Counted from the stretch's first letter, positions 1-8,378 are shown. The stretch: DNA of 64,000 nt from SIG480 sp045539475 (GCA_045539475.1 JAZQFJ010000097.1:6255-70254); one strand, 5' to 3'. Notes: generated by a model from the sequence alone, not told the origin. Made by a program: numbers and translations.

Positions 1-954
1 GGAATACCGTTTTGTGCATCACGGTGCAGATACTGTTCATTTGTAAGTCATTCCATAGAAAAAGCAAAGCATCTTGTGTTGCCGTATCTCGGAATGTTGA
101 AAAAGGAACTGGATGGGATTTCCGGGGCTTGCAGAGAAGCAGAACTGAATCTCCGTTCAATATATATCGGCGGAGGAACGCCGACTGCACTTTCAAATGA
201 AGAGCTTTCTTTTGTTCTTGATTGTATATCCCAAAATTTTGATATAAGAAATATTGATGAATATACCGTAGAGGGCGGACGGCCGGACACACTCAGTATT
301 GAAAAAATACGGACGATTGCGGCATCCGGTGCAACGCGAATAAGTGTGAATCCTCAGACGATGAATGACGGTATTCTCAGGCAAATGGACAGACGGCATA
401 CAGCCGCAGATGTAGTGCGGGCAATTTCGGATGTCAGGCGCGTGGGCGGCCTTGCGATAAACACAGACCTTATTGCAGGACTTCCGAATGACAGCTTTGA
501 AAGCTTTAAACTTTCTGTTGACTCACTTATTGCACTCCGGCCGGAGAACATAACCGTTCATACGCTTGCGGTAAAAAAAGGCTCAGAGCTGCATCGTGAA
601 AACTATATGTTGCCCGATGGTGACGAAACTGCGCGGATGGTGGAGTATGCAATGCAGGCGCTGGGAGATGCAGGTTACAATCCGTATTATCTGTACCGTC
701 AGAAATATATGTCCGGAAATCTCGAAAACGTCGGATATTCCTTGCCGGGATATGAGAGTGATTACAATAATTATATAATGGATGAGCTCCATACAATTAT
801 TTCTGCGGGAGCGGGCGGAGTGACAAAGCTTATCGACCGCGAAAACGCAAGGGTTGAGAGAATATTTAATCCCAAATACCCATATGAATACAATAATGCA
901 GACGAAAAAATTGCCGCAACAAGGCAAAGAATAATTGAATTCTTTAATGAATAG
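1..954 (+). CDS. hemZ: Coproporphyrinogen III dehydrogenase-like radical SAM protein (HemZ), 5' end outside window
   Basis: The frame is open from base 1, so the gene starts upstream of the window; 317 residues are visible. Near the left edge it reads GIPFCASRCRYCSF, the CX3CX2C cluster that binds the 4Fe-4S centre of radical SAM enzymes, followed by YIGGGTPTAL, the glycine-rich SAM-binding stretch. Later segments (SVNPQTMN, DLIAGLPNDS, NITVHTLAVKKGS) match the HemN/HemZ family. From family knowledge, such proteins act in anaerobic haem synthesis, although many HemN-like proteins are haem chaperones or of unproven activity. The C-terminal half, with YYLYRQKYMSGNLENVGYS, is the HemZ form typical of Clostridia. 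Its stop codon lies inside the ribosome-binding site of the next gene, so the two are probably co-translated. Confidence 0.88.
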   Translation, partial: GIPFCASRCRYCSFVSHSIEKAKHLVLPYLGMLKKELDGISGACREAELNLRSIYIGGGTPTALSNEELSFVLDCISQNFDIRNIDEYTVEGGRPDTLSIEKIRTIAASGATRISVNPQTMNDGILRQMDRRHTAADVVRAISDVRRVGGLAINTDLIAGLPNDSFESFKLSVDSLIALRPENITVHTLAVKKGSELHRENYMLPDGDETARMVEYAMQALGDAGYNPYYLYRQKYMSGNLENVGYSLPGYESDYNNYIMDELHTIISAGAGGVTKLIDRENARVERIFNPKYPYEYNNADEKIAATRQRIIEFFNE

Positions 955-967
955 GAGGTGCGTGAGG

Positions 968-1903
968 GTGGCACTTGATGTGAGAGAGATAAACGCGAGA
1001 ATAAAAAGCGATCCGGTAGCTTTCGTTTCGGAATGTGAGGAAAGCTACGGTAAAAACGTAAAAGCGGCGGCTAAAAAGATTGCCGATAAGGTTTCGGACA
1101 ATTGCGTTGTTCTTCTTTCGGGGCCGTCAGGTTCAGGAAAGACCACTACCGCAATGAAGCTTGAGCGGGAACTTGAGTCACTTGGTGTAGGCACTGCGCT
1201 GATATCGCTGGATGATTATTTCAGGACGGTAAAGGCTGAGACGGCACCGCGGGATGAAAAAGGGGATATTGACTATGAATCGCCGCTGTGCCTTGATCTT
1301 CCTCTTCTGAATGACCACATAAAGAATATAATAGCGGGACACGAAATCCTTGTTCCGAAGTTTGATTTTGCAAATCAGTGCCGCGCGGAAGTGGCGGTAC
1401 CGCTTAGCCTTAAAAAGAACGAGGTTGTAATTTTTGAGGGCATCCACGCGCTTAACGACGCCATAACCGGTGCGGCGGGAGAGCATGGGCTTAAGCTTTA
1501 TATCTCTGCAAGAAGCAACTTTATGAAGGATGGAAGTGTTTTTTATAAAGGAACGTGGACTCGCTTAACCCGAAGAATTGTCCGGGACGACCTTTTCCGC
1601 GGTGCAAACTCTGATTTCACGCTTTCTATATGGGACGGAATTCGCCGCGGTGAAAAAATGTATATCTCTCCGTTCAAGGACAGAGCAGATGTCATCATTA
1701 ATTCCACGCACGACTATGAAATAACGGTGCTAAAAAAACACTTGCAAAAAGCAGTAAAATCAGTACCTGCGGGTATTGCAAGATATGATGAGGTAATGCG
1801 TATGCTTGATAATCTGAACGGATTTGATGATCTTGATGATAAGTTTGTGCCAGGAGACTCACTTCTGCGCGAATTTATCGGCGGAGGAAGCTTTGAGTAT
1901 TGA
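968..1903 (+). CDS. Uridine kinase-like P-loop kinase
   Basis: The 311-residue protein has a Walker A motif, SGPSGSGKTTTA, at about residue 50 and then SLDDYFR, the pattern of the phosphoribulokinase/uridine kinase family. PKFDFANQCR and VIFEGIHAL follow in the expected order. The start is taken as GTG 968, since AGGAGG at 953-958 lies nine bases upstream; GTG 962 is too close to it. Many clostridial relatives carry an N-terminal TGS/threonyl-tRNA-synthetase-like region, which is absent here, leaving the kinase domain with a short N-terminal helix. The likely reaction is ATP-dependent phosphorylation of a nucleoside or related sugar. The exact substrate cannot be read from sequence. It abuts hemZ and is probably in the same transcript. 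Confidence 0.75.
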   Translation: MALDVREINARIKSDPVAFVSECEESYGKNVKAAAKKIADKVSDNCVVLLSGPSGSGKTTTAMKLERELESLGVGTALISLDDYFRTVKAETAPRDEKGDIDYESPLCLDLPLLNDHIKNIIAGHEILVPKFDFANQCRAEVAVPLSLKKNEVVIFEGIHALNDAITGAAGEHGLKLYISARSNFMKDGSVFYKGTWTRLTRRIVRDDLFRGANSDFTLSIWDGIRRGEKMYISPFKDRADVIINSTHDYEITVLKKHLQKAVKSVPAGIARYDEVMRMLDNLNGFDDLDDKFVPGDSLLREFIGGGSFEY

Positions 1904-1961
1904 TTTTAGGCGCAAACGGTAGTATACTGAGAATATAAATAAATTTTGGGGAGGTTATCTT

Positions 1962-2357
1962 ATGAACGAGAAAATGAAAGCTATATGGGAGAAAATATGT
2001 GCAGGGGCATCTCGCGCCGGAGAGTTTGCAACAAAAACTGCGGAAAATGCCGGCGAAAAAGCGAAAGATGTTGTAAATTCTTCAAAAATAAATCTCAAGA
2101 TTTTTGATCTCACAACTGATATTGACATTCTTTACAAAGAAGTGGGCAAGCTCATCTATGCAGCGCATACAAATGAGGAGTCCTCGACAGAAGAGCTTGA
2201 GGCGCGTCTGCTTGCGATTGATGAGAAAATGCGCGAGATTGAGGATCTTAAGGCTTGCCTTGAGAACCGCAAGAGCGAAAAAGAATGTGAAGCCTGCGGG
2301 AAAAAGAATGAGCCTGACAGCGTGTATTGCTCCAATTGCGGCGAAAAGCTTGATTAA
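1962..2357 (+). CDS. Small zinc-ribbon protein with helical N-terminus
   Basis: The protein has 131 residues. The first ~100 are charged and predicted helical, with an alanine- and lysine-rich stretch (residues ~15-40) and a likely coiled coil (residues ~65-100). The C-terminus carries CEACGKKNEPDSVYCSNCG, two CxxC knuckles that should bind one zinc ion. GGGGAGG at about 1949-1955 is a good ribosome-binding site for ATG 1962. Proteins of this build are common in Clostridia and have no assigned function; a scaffolding or nucleic-acid/protein-binding role is only a guess. No signal peptide or membrane segment is visible. An eight-base-pair hairpin follows the stop codon. Confidence 0.7.
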   Translation: MNEKMKAIWEKICAGASRAGEFATKTAENAGEKAKDVVNSSKINLKIFDLTTDIDILYKEVGKLIYAAHTNEESSTEELEARLLAIDEKMREIEDLKACLENRKSEKECEACGKKNEPDSVYCSNCGEKLD

Positions 2358-2366
2358 TCTTATGCG

Positions 2367-2388
2367 GCGGTGTGCAACAGCACACCGC
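2367..2388 (+). other. Hairpin between zinc-ribbon gene and mtaD
   Basis: GCGGTGTG (2367-2374) and CACACCGC (2381-2388) pair perfectly around a six-base loop. No T-run follows, so it is a poor intrinsic terminator. It sits 25 bases before the mtaD start and could instead affect mRNA stability or processing. Confidence 0.4.
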
Positions 2389-2413
2389 TATGTGAATGAC
2401 AGAGGAAAATATT

Positions 2414-3685
2414 ATGGATATTCTTTTTAAAAATGCAACGGTAATTACCATGGATGATGCCCGCCCCGTTCTTGAAGATGCGTTTGTTGGGATAAAAGGG
2501 AGAAAAATAGAGTATGTAGGAAATACAGAGCCTGAAGGTGAGATAAAGCGTGTGATTGATGCACGCGGAAAGGTACTCATGCCGGGAATTATCAATACGC
2601 ACACTCATGTTCCGATGACGCTGTTCCGCGGGCTCTCGGATGACTGTGAGCTTGACGTGTGGCTGCGTGAGCACATCTGGCCTGCTGAGGACAAGCTTAC
2701 CTCGGAATCCGTGCGCGCAGGAACAGAGCTTGCCGTTGCCGAGATGATAGCTTCGGGAACAACCTCTTTTTCCGACAGCTATTTCTTTGTTGACGCCATT
2801 GCAGATGTTGCGCTTTCATCAGGGATTCGTGCAAATCTCTCGCGCTCAATTGTAGGTGACGGAGAAAATTTTGATGCCATGCCGTCAGTTTCGGAGGCAA
2901 AAGAGCTTTTTTCGCGCATTCATATGGCAGATGGAGGAAGGCTTCGTGCCGATGCATCCATCCACGCGGAATACACATCGGAAACAAAATGCAGGCAAAG
3001 AGTTGCGGAAATGGCGCGTGAAAGAGGGCAAATTCTGCAGATTCACACCTCCGAAAGCAGATCCGAACACGAGAACTGCATCGCGAAATACGGAAAGACG
3101 CCTACCGAACAATTCCTTGCAGAAGGGCTCTTTGAAGGCACACGTCCGCTTCTCGCCCACTGCTGTTATATAACGGAAAACGATATGGAAATAATAAAAA
3201 GTGCCGGCGGTAGTGTGGCGCATTGCCCTGTAAGCAACTTGAAGCTTGCTTCAGGAATTGCGCCGGTACCTGCGATGCTTGCAAAGGGCGTGAACATAGG
3301 TCTTGCAACAGACGGTGTTGCAAGCAATAACAACACTGATATGTTTGAAGAGATAAAGCTTGCGGCTATATTGCATAAGGGAATAAGTGAAAATCCAACA
3401 GCGGTAAATGCGTATACCGCATTGCAGATGGCAACAGTAAACGGGGCCATTGCACAGGGAAGAAATGATTGCGGAAGAATAAAGGAAGGCTTTGATGCCG
3501 ATGTGATTATGCTCGACTTTGACCGTCCACATCTTATTCCGTGTCACAATGTGGTATCAAACGCCGTATATGCCGCGCGCGGAAGCGATGTCGTGATGAC
3601 GATGGTTGCGGGAAAGGTGCTCTATGAGAACGGAGTGTTCACAACTATAGACATAGAGCGCGCAAAAGCGTCTGTTAAGTCATAA
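2414..3685 (+). CDS. mtaD: Amidohydrolase, 5-methylthioadenosine/S-adenosylhomocysteine deaminase type
   Basis: This 423-residue protein belongs to the metal-dependent amidohydrolase superfamily (ATZ/TRZ branch). The HxH metal site is in GIINTHTHVPMTLFRGLSDD at about residue 60. Further conserved parts are HTSES, LLAHCCY, VAHCPVSNLKLASG and LATDGVASNNNTDMFEE; the last contains the metal-binding Asp. Family members deaminate 5-methylthioadenosine, S-adenosylhomocysteine or related adenosines, recycling by-products of SAM use. ATG 2414 is preferred over the upstream ATG 2396 because AGAGGA (2400-2405) is well spaced for it. Substrate preference is by homology only, and a guanine deaminase or chlorohydrolase-like relative is less likely. 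Confidence 0.82.
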   Translation: MDILFKNATVITMDDARPVLEDAFVGIKGRKIEYVGNTEPEGEIKRVIDARGKVLMPGIINTHTHVPMTLFRGLSDDCELDVWLREHIWPAEDKLTSESVRAGTELAVAEMIASGTTSFSDSYFFVDAIADVALSSGIRANLSRSIVGDGENFDAMPSVSEAKELFSRIHMADGGRLRADASIHAEYTSETKCRQRVAEMARERGQILQIHTSESRSEHENCIAKYGKTPTEQFLAEGLFEGTRPLLAHCCYITENDMEIIKSAGGSVAHCPVSNLKLASGIAPVPAMLAKGVNIGLATDGVASNNNTDMFEEIKLAAILHKGISENPTAVNAYTALQMATVNGAIAQGRNDCGRIKEGFDADVIMLDFDRPHLIPCHNVVSNAVYAARGSDVVMTMVAGKVLYENGVFTTIDIERAKASVKS

Positions 3686-3738
3686 AAAATAAGAAATATA
3701 CATAAATTCACATATAAGACAAAAAGGTGTGGATTTGT

Positions 3739-5328
3739 GTGAACAATGAAAAAAAGCAAGGCTTTGTAAAGGGCGCTGTCATTCTCGCCGGTGCCGGAAT
3801 AGCAGTGAAAATAATCGGAGCGTTTTATAAGATTCCGCTCGGGATAATTCTTGGTCCTTGCGGGATGGCAAATTTTTCGCTTGCGTATAATATCTACGCG
3901 CTTTTGTTTGTGCTGTCAACAGCGGGAGTACCTGCCGCAGTATCAAAAATGGTTTCGCAAGCACAGGCAAAAGGAAGAAGTGATGATGCACGGAGAGTAT
4001 ACCGTATAGCCTTTTTTGCGTTTGCCGGTGCGGGAGCTGTCGGCTCACTGTTTTTGTTTTTTTGTGCTGATAGGCTTGCGCTTTTAATGGGAAGCGCAGA
4101 TGCGGCAATGTCCGTGCGTACGATAGCACCGGCTGTGTTCTTCGTGTCGGTCTCCGCGGTGAGCCGTGGATATTTTCAGGGAAAGGCGAATATGTATCCA
4201 ACTGCAATCTCTGAAGTGATTGAGGCGGCGGGGAAGCTTGTTTCCGGCATAGGTCTTGCATGGATAATAAAGAGCCTCGGAATGAACGAGGCATTTGTAT
4301 CGGCAGGTGCTGTGGCGGGTGTCAGCGTAGGTGCATTTCTGTCGGCAGCATATTTTGTTTTCCGGCGTGATAAGAGACAAGAGCTGCCGCACGGCGGAAG
4401 GCTTCGGAGTAAGCGCGGTATTTTGCGCGAGCTTGCATCTCTTGCAATTCCGATTACTGCGGGTGCTGCGGTGATAAGCCTTACTAATGTTATTGACAGT
4501 GCGCTTGTTATGAATCTGCTTGCGAAAAACGGTTTTGCCGGCGAGCGTGCGAAGTGGCTTTATGGAGCATATAACTATGCAGCAACGCTGTTCAATCTTC
4601 CGTCTGCGCTTGTGACCACCCTCGCGGTGTCGCTTATTCCGGCAATTGCATCTGCTTATGCGGAAAAGAATTATATTCTGGCAGACAGGACGGCAAACTC
4701 TGCGATGAGCATTGCAATGATGGTTGCCGTTCCTTCGGCATTCGGACTTGCGGCACTCGCTTATGGGATCGTTGATCTTCTTTACGGCGTGGGGATCACT
4801 GCAGAATGTATTGCCGTTTCTGCAAGGCTTCTGACGCAGCTTGCGTACGCAATTCCGCTTCTTGCAATAGTCACTGTAACCAATGCAATTCATCAGGCTT
4901 TGGGACATCAGAATGTGCCGGTTGTGTCGATGGCAGCTGGTGCCACAGTAAAAGTGATTACAAATTTAATTCTTGTCGGACTCGCGGATATAAACATATA
5001 CGGCGCTGCGGTAAGCACTGTTTTTTGCTATGCTGCAATCGCGGTTTTGAATATCGTTGCTTTAAAAAAATATCCGTTTATTGAGATGAGTATCTCTAAG
5101 ATTTTCATAAAACCGGCTCTTTGCGGCATAGCTGTTTTTGTAACTGCAAGCCGGGTGTATATCCGTTTGAGTTCTTTGATTGATGGTAGAATTTCGACAA
5201 TTTTGTCTGTTTTTGCAGGAATTGCGGTGTATATATTCTGCGTTTTCTGTGTCGGGGCGGTAAGCAAAGAAGAGAAAAAACTCGTTTTTGGAGAGAAAAA
5301 CATATCTAAATTTTTTAATAATGATTGA
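3739..5328 (+). CDS. SpoVB/YabM-like polysaccharide flippase (MVF family)
   Basis: The 529-residue protein has about 14 hydrophobic helices, the layout of the MVF/MOP flippases. It opens with a lysine-rich tail and GFVKGAVILAGAGIAVKIIGAF, and contains FSLAYNIYALLFVLSTAGVPAAVSKMV and RGYFQGKANMYPTAISEV, hallmark stretches of the SpoVB branch. Members move lipid-linked precursors across the membrane; SpoVB itself is needed for spore cortex synthesis. GTG 3739 is chosen as start with AAGGTG about nine bases upstream, though GTG 3727 is in frame and possible. The next gene is mazG. This is the order yabM-yabN of Bacillus subtilis, which supports a place in the conserved sporulation neighbourhood. 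Confidence 0.82.
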   Translation: MNNEKKQGFVKGAVILAGAGIAVKIIGAFYKIPLGIILGPCGMANFSLAYNIYALLFVLSTAGVPAAVSKMVSQAQAKGRSDDARRVYRIAFFAFAGAGAVGSLFLFFCADRLALLMGSADAAMSVRTIAPAVFFVSVSAVSRGYFQGKANMYPTAISEVIEAAGKLVSGIGLAWIIKSLGMNEAFVSAGAVAGVSVGAFLSAAYFVFRRDKRQELPHGGRLRSKRGILRELASLAIPITAGAAVISLTNVIDSALVMNLLAKNGFAGERAKWLYGAYNYAATLFNLPSALVTTLAVSLIPAIASAYAEKNYILADRTANSAMSIAMMVAVPSAFGLAALAYGIVDLLYGVGITAECIAVSARLLTQLAYAIPLLAIVTVTNAIHQALGHQNVPVVSMAAGATVKVITNLILVGLADINIYGAAVSTVFCYAAIAVLNIVALKKYPFIEMSISKIFIKPALCGIAVFVTASRVYIRLSSLIDGRISTILSVFAGIAVYIFCVFCVGAVSKEEKKLVFGEKNISKFFNND

Positions 5329-5373
5329 AAAATTTAGGTATTTGAAAAAAATACTTGCAGGAGAGCGATAAAT

Positions 5374-6102
5374 ATGATAAATTTTTTAAGGAAAGAAAAA
5401 TACGGCTTTGAGGATCTGGTGGAAATCACAAAGATTCTCCGCTCGGATGAAGGCTGCCCGTGGGACCGCGAGCAAGACCACAAAAGCATCCGTATGAATT
5501 TCGTCGAGGAAACTTATGAGGCATGCGAGGCTATCGACAATGACGATCCCGTTCTGCTACTGGAGGAACTCGGCGATGTTCTCGCGCAAGTCGTTTTTCA
5601 CGCAGAGCTTGAAACTGAGGCCGGGCGGTTTGATATATCAGATGTTGCTGACGGTGTTTGCAAAAAGTTTATTGAGCGCCATCCTCACGTGTTCGGCGAT
5701 ATACAGGCAGATACTGCGGCGCAGGTGCTGAAAAACTGGGATGACATTAAGCGTCGGGAAAAAAAGCAGAAGACTCATTTCTCGGCAATGGATTCCGTGG
5801 CGAGAAGCCTTCCGTCGCTTATGCGCGCGGAGAAGCTTCAGAGCAAGGCAAAAAAGGCAGGGCTTCCGCAAAAGAGCATTTCCGAGCTTTCGGAGAAAAT
5901 CTCAAAAGAGCTTGCGCGTGGAGAAAGAATGGATATCGGAACCGTACTTATGGATGTTGTCCGGGTATCGCGCCTTCTCGGTGTAAATCCGGAAGAAGCA
6001 CTTGACCGCCGCAACGAACAGTTTCTTTCTGCTTTTAAAGCGCTTGAAAATGAAGATGGCGATATTGCCGTTCTTCTTGCGCAAAATGAGGACAGGCTTT
6101 GA
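5374..6102 (+). CDS. mazG: Nucleoside triphosphate pyrophosphohydrolase MazG
   Basis: The 242-residue protein has the MazG signature CPWDREQDHKSIR at about residues 28-40, then EETYEACEAID and LLEELGDVLAQVVFHA, which supply the EExxE and ExxD magnesium-binding residues. A second, weaker MazG-like repeat fills the C-terminal half. MazG hydrolyses (d)NTPs to monophosphates and pyrophosphate and limits aberrant nucleotides. The Bacillus counterpart YabN has an additional N-terminal methylase-like domain that is missing here. CAGGAGAGCG at about 5358-5367 serves as ribosome-binding site. Position between the SpoVB-like gene and the S4-domain gene matches the yab gene order. Confidence 0.9.
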   Translation: MINFLRKEKYGFEDLVEITKILRSDEGCPWDREQDHKSIRMNFVEETYEACEAIDNDDPVLLLEELGDVLAQVVFHAELETEAGRFDISDVADGVCKKFIERHPHVFGDIQADTAAQVLKNWDDIKRREKKQKTHFSAMDSVARSLPSLMRAEKLQSKAKKAGLPQKSISELSEKISKELARGERMDIGTVLMDVVRVSRLLGVNPEEALDRRNEQFLSAFKALENEDGDIAVLLAQNEDRL

Positions 6103-6128
6103 TTTTTATGTACGACTAAACGGTGGGG

Positions 6129-6156
6129 ATGACAGTTCACGCCTTTTAGATATAAA
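6129..6156 (+). promoter_or_regulatory. Putative promoter for the HU gene
   Basis: ATGACA (6129-6134), a 16-base spacer and TATAAA (6151-6156) resemble a vegetative promoter. It lies just before a strongly expressed class of gene (HU) with an AGGAGG site, which fits. The match is moderate. Confidence 0.4.
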
Positions 6157-6177
6157 TTAAGATAGGAGGCAAAACAG

Positions 6178-6453
6178 ATGAACAAGACAGAATTGGTAAA
6201 TGCAGTTGCTGAGAAGGCAGGTCTTTCCAAGAAGGACGCAGAGAAGGTTATCAACGCTACAGTTGATTCCATCACAGCAGCACTCGTAGCTGGCGATAAG
6301 GTTCAGCTCGTAGGTTTCGGTGCATTTGAGGTTAAGACTCGTGCAGCTCGTCAGGGCCGCAATCCGCGCACAAAAGAAACCATTACCATTCCGGCTTCCA
6401 AGAGCCCGGTATTCAAGGCAGGCAAGGCTCTTAAGGACGCTGTTTCGAAGTAA
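6178..6453 (+). CDS. hup: HU family DNA-binding protein
   Basis: Ninety-one residues, the standard HU length. It begins MNKTELVNAVAEKAGLSKKD and contains VGFGAFEVKTRAARQGRNP at residues ~45-63. That covers the GFG turn and the DNA-binding arm with the conserved RxGRNP tip. HU bends and coats DNA as a homodimer in the nucleoid. A perfect ribosome-binding site, AGGAGG at about 6164-6169, precedes ATG 6178. The codon choice looks more biased to preferred codons (GGT, CGT, GTA) than in its neighbours, as expected for an abundant protein. It is followed at once by a strong GC-rich hairpin, so it may be expressed separately from the surrounding sporulation genes. In Bacillus, the hbs gene lies elsewhere. 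Confidence 0.95.
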   Translation: MNKTELVNAVAEKAGLSKKDAEKVINATVDSITAALVAGDKVQLVGFGAFEVKTRAARQGRNPRTKETITIPASKSPVFKAGKALKDAVSK

Positions 6454-6472
6454 GAAACACTTCGGCGACTTT

Positions 6473-6503
6473 ATCGGGGCAGGAGAGCTCCTGCCCCGAT
6501 TTG
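6473..6503 (+). terminator. Strong GC-rich hairpin after HU gene
   Basis: A perfect 13-base-pair inverted repeat (arms 6473-6485 and 6488-6500) has a two-base spacer and is followed by only TTT. The stem is strong but the T-run short. It is likely a partial terminator or processing point that separates high HU expression from downstream rqcP. Confidence 0.65.
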
Positions 6504-6554
6504 GCAACCGCTAAATCTGATCATAGGCGAAATGAAGGTTGTAAGAATTACGCT

Positions 6555-6797
6555 ATGAGAATTGATAAGTATCTCAAGGTTTCACGACTTATAAAAAGAA
6601 GAACAGTTGCAAATGAAGCATGCGACAACGGCAGAGTCTCGGTAAACGGAAAACCGGTTAAGGCGTCTTATGACGTTAAGGTTTCTGATATTATTGAGAT
6701 TTCTTTTGGTACACGCACACTTAAAATCCGTGTGCTTGCCATTTCTGAGCATATGAACAAGGACGAGGCGCACACTATGTATGAAGAAGTGCGCTGA
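6555..6797 (+). CDS. rqcP: S4-domain RNA-binding protein RqcP (YabO)
   Basis: The 80-residue protein is essentially one S4 RNA-binding domain: MRIDKYLKVSRLIKRRTVAN, then GRVSVNGKPVKASYDVK, then IEISFG. In Bacillus the equivalent YabO/RqcP binds stalled 50S subunits and helps RqcH add alanine tails during ribosome quality control. ATG 6555 is selected because it opens the S4 fold directly. An upstream TTG (6501) lies inside the terminator hairpin. The ribosome-binding site is weak: GAAGG sits 16 bases away. Position between mazG/HU and yabP matches the yab order. Confidence 0.85.
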   Translation: MRIDKYLKVSRLIKRRTVANEACDNGRVSVNGKPVKASYDVKVSDIIEISFGTRTLKIRVLAISEHMNKDEAHTMYEEVR

Positions 6798-6865
6798 TTT
6801 TTGATTTTGAGAATAAAACTGTGCATCGCCCAATATACTTTACTAAAAAGTATGGAGGTGCGCAT

Positions 6866-7150
6866 ATGCAGTTTGACGATAAAAATGCTTTACGCGATGT
6901 TCCGCAGAACATCATCATTGAAAACAGGTCGCGGATGAGTGTTTCCGGGGTTTCGGATGTTGAAAACTTTGATGAAAATTCCGTTGTGCTATACACAAAC
7001 CGCGGATTGCTTACCGTAAAAGGTATGGGGTTACATATAGAACGGCTAAGCCTTGAAACAGGCGAGCTTGCTCTTGAAGGAACCATTGACGGCGTTGAGT
7101 ACAGCGAGGCTGAGCCGGGCGGTGGCTTTTGGTCGCGTCTTTTCAGGTAA
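6866..7150 (+). CDS. yabP: Sporulation protein YabP
   Basis: The 94-residue soluble protein matches the YabP/YqfC sporulation family: IIIENRSRMSVSGVSDVENF near residue 16 and VVLYTNRGLLTVKGMGLHI at about residue 40. Most of it is predicted beta-strand. In Bacillus, yabP and yabQ are transcribed in the mother cell, and YabP is needed for normal sporulation. GGAGGTG (6854-6860) fixes the start at ATG 6866. The downstream yabQ begins six bases after the stop codon, so the pair is translationally linked. The C-terminal 15 residues are glycine- and tryptophan-rich and probably flexible. Confidence 0.88.
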   Translation: MQFDDKNALRDVPQNIIIENRSRMSVSGVSDVENFDENSVVLYTNRGLLTVKGMGLHIERLSLETGELALEGTIDGVEYSEAEPGGGFWSRLFR

Positions 7151-7156
7151 GCTGCC

Positions 7157-7660
7157 GTGATAAATTCAGTTTCTGCACAAACGGTAGAGTTTTTATTCTC
7201 TGCGCTTTTGGGGATTTACCTCGGTGTTTTGTTTGATGTTATACGTACTGTCCGTGCGTATATGCCGAAAAAACGCGTGATAACAGCGATATTTGACGTA
7301 TTGTTCTGGTTGATTGCAGTTATATCCCTTCTCGGATTTGTTATGACGGTTTCCGGAGGAAAAATGCGTTGGTATGTACTTGCGGGGGCATTTTGCGGCG
7401 GATTCGTATATATGGCGGCACTGAGCGAAATTATATATAAGATATTCGTTTCTGCCGTGGCTGTGTCAAAAAAGGTTCTCAGGCTTACTACGCGGCCGAT
7501 ATATCTGCTTCTCGGTTATATCTGGAGAAGTGCGAAGAAAACGGAACGAAAAACAGAGGCGCGTTTGCGCGAAGAAATAAGAAAAAGAAGAATGGAAAAA
7601 AGAAAGGCGGTTTGTGATGGCAGCAAAAAAAAGAAAAAAAAGAACAGGGCTGTTTCCTAA
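7157..7660 (+). CDS. yabQ: Spore cortex membrane protein YabQ
   Basis: A 167-residue membrane protein with three or four hydrophobic helices in the first ~110 residues, among them TVEFLFSALLGIYLGVLFDV and a helix around LFWLIAVISLLGFVM. A highly basic tail ends in a run of lysines. This is the YabQ layout; the family is needed for cortex formation and sits in the outer forespore membrane. The start is GTG 7157, six bases after yabP. The 3' end overlaps divIC by 44 bases, and the lysine codons of its tail also hold the ribosome-binding site of divIC. The tail (TERKTEARLREEIRKRRMEK) is probably a cytoplasmic helix. Confidence 0.85.
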   Translation: MINSVSAQTVEFLFSALLGIYLGVLFDVIRTVRAYMPKKRVITAIFDVLFWLIAVISLLGFVMTVSGGKMRWYVLAGAFCGGFVYMAALSEIIYKIFVSAVAVSKKVLRLTTRPIYLLLGYIWRSAKKTERKTEARLREEIRKRRMEKRKAVCDGSKKKKKKNRAVS

Positions 7661-7907
7661 GCTGCTCCTTTTTGTGTTTGTGGTTTACGCTGCTGGGATT
7701 CTTATATCCAATCAGATAAAGATAAACCGGCTTGAGAGTGATACAAGTGCTCTTGATGAGCTTATAGCTACGGAATCAATGAAAAAAGCTCAGCTCGAGC
7801 AGATTCTCAGCGCTGAAATAGATGACGATTATGTTACGAAAGAAGCGCAGAGCCAGGGCTACGCCGCGCCGAATGAGCGCGTTTTTGTAGATGTTTCGGG
7901 AAGCTGA
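7617..7907 (+). CDS. divIC: Septum formation initiator DivIC/FtsL-like
   Basis: The 96-residue bitopic protein has a short basic cytoplasmic part (MAAKKRKKRTGLF), one membrane helix (LLLFVFVVYAAGILI) and then a heptad-like coiled coil (RLESDTSALDELIATESMKKAQLEQILS). That is the DivIC/FtsB design. DivIC joins DivIB and FtsL in the divisome and is required for vegetative and sporulation septa. The proposed start is ATG 7617, with AAAGGCGG seven bases upstream. GTG 7614 directly before it is also in frame. The gene overlaps yabQ and keeps the yabQ-divIC-yabR order of Bacillus. Confidence 0.85.
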   Translation: MAAKKRKKRTGLFPKLLLFVFVVYAAGILISNQIKINRLESDTSALDELIATESMKKAQLEQILSAEIDDDYVTKEAQSQGYAAPNERVFVDVSGS

Positions 7908-7955
7908 TAAAAAGAAAGGCTTTCTAAAAATACAAAGGAGGACGCAGTACGGAGT

Positions 7956-8363
7956 ATGGGACTCGAAGTAGGTACTATTTGTAACGGAAAGGTCACATCT
8001 ATCGCGAAATACGGAGCGTTTGTCTCGCTTGAAGAGGGAAAGAGCGGGATGGTACATATTTCCGAAATTTCGCACACTTATGTAAATGACATAAGTGAAC
8101 ATCTGAAGGTTGGTCAGGAAGTAAAGGTAAAGGTAATCGGTATTGATGAGAACAAGCGCATAAGCTTGTCGATAAGAAAAGCCGAGCCGAAGCCTGAAAG
8201 ACCTGCGCAAAGCTTCCAACCGAGGAGCAATCCTGCGCGTGAGCAGTCGGAAATGTCGTTTGAGGATAAGCTCAAGCAGTTTATGCAGGACAGCGACAGC
8301 AAGATTTCCGGGATTAAGCAGTATTCAGACAGAAAAGCGGCAAGCAGACGTCCGCGCAGATAA
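7956..8363 (+). CDS. S1 RNA-binding domain protein (YabR-like)
   Basis: The protein has 135 residues. The first ~72 form a clear S1 domain: EVGTICNGKVTSIAKYGAFV, GKSGMVHISEIS and KVKVIGIDENKRISLSIRKA. The remainder is a proline-, arginine- and glutamine-rich low-complexity tail. Bacillus YabR, directly after divIC, has the same build. S1 domains bind single-stranded RNA, and a general post-transcriptional role is likely. The ribosome-binding site AAAGGAGG (7934-7941) is 14 bases from ATG 7956, slightly long. A strong terminator follows. Confidence 0.83.
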   Translation: MGLEVGTICNGKVTSIAKYGAFVSLEEGKSGMVHISEISHTYVNDISEHLKVGQEVKVKVIGIDENKRISLSIRKAEPKPERPAQSFQPRSNPAREQSEMSFEDKLKQFMQDSDSKISGIKQYSDRKAASRRPRR

Positions 8364-8378
8364 CCAATGCACTAAAGT

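Noticed and set aside
4084..4908. Long minus-strand open frame inside the SpoVB-like gene
   Set aside because: Basic, cysteine-rich composition without family features, no ribosome-binding site, fully antisense to a clear membrane protein gene.
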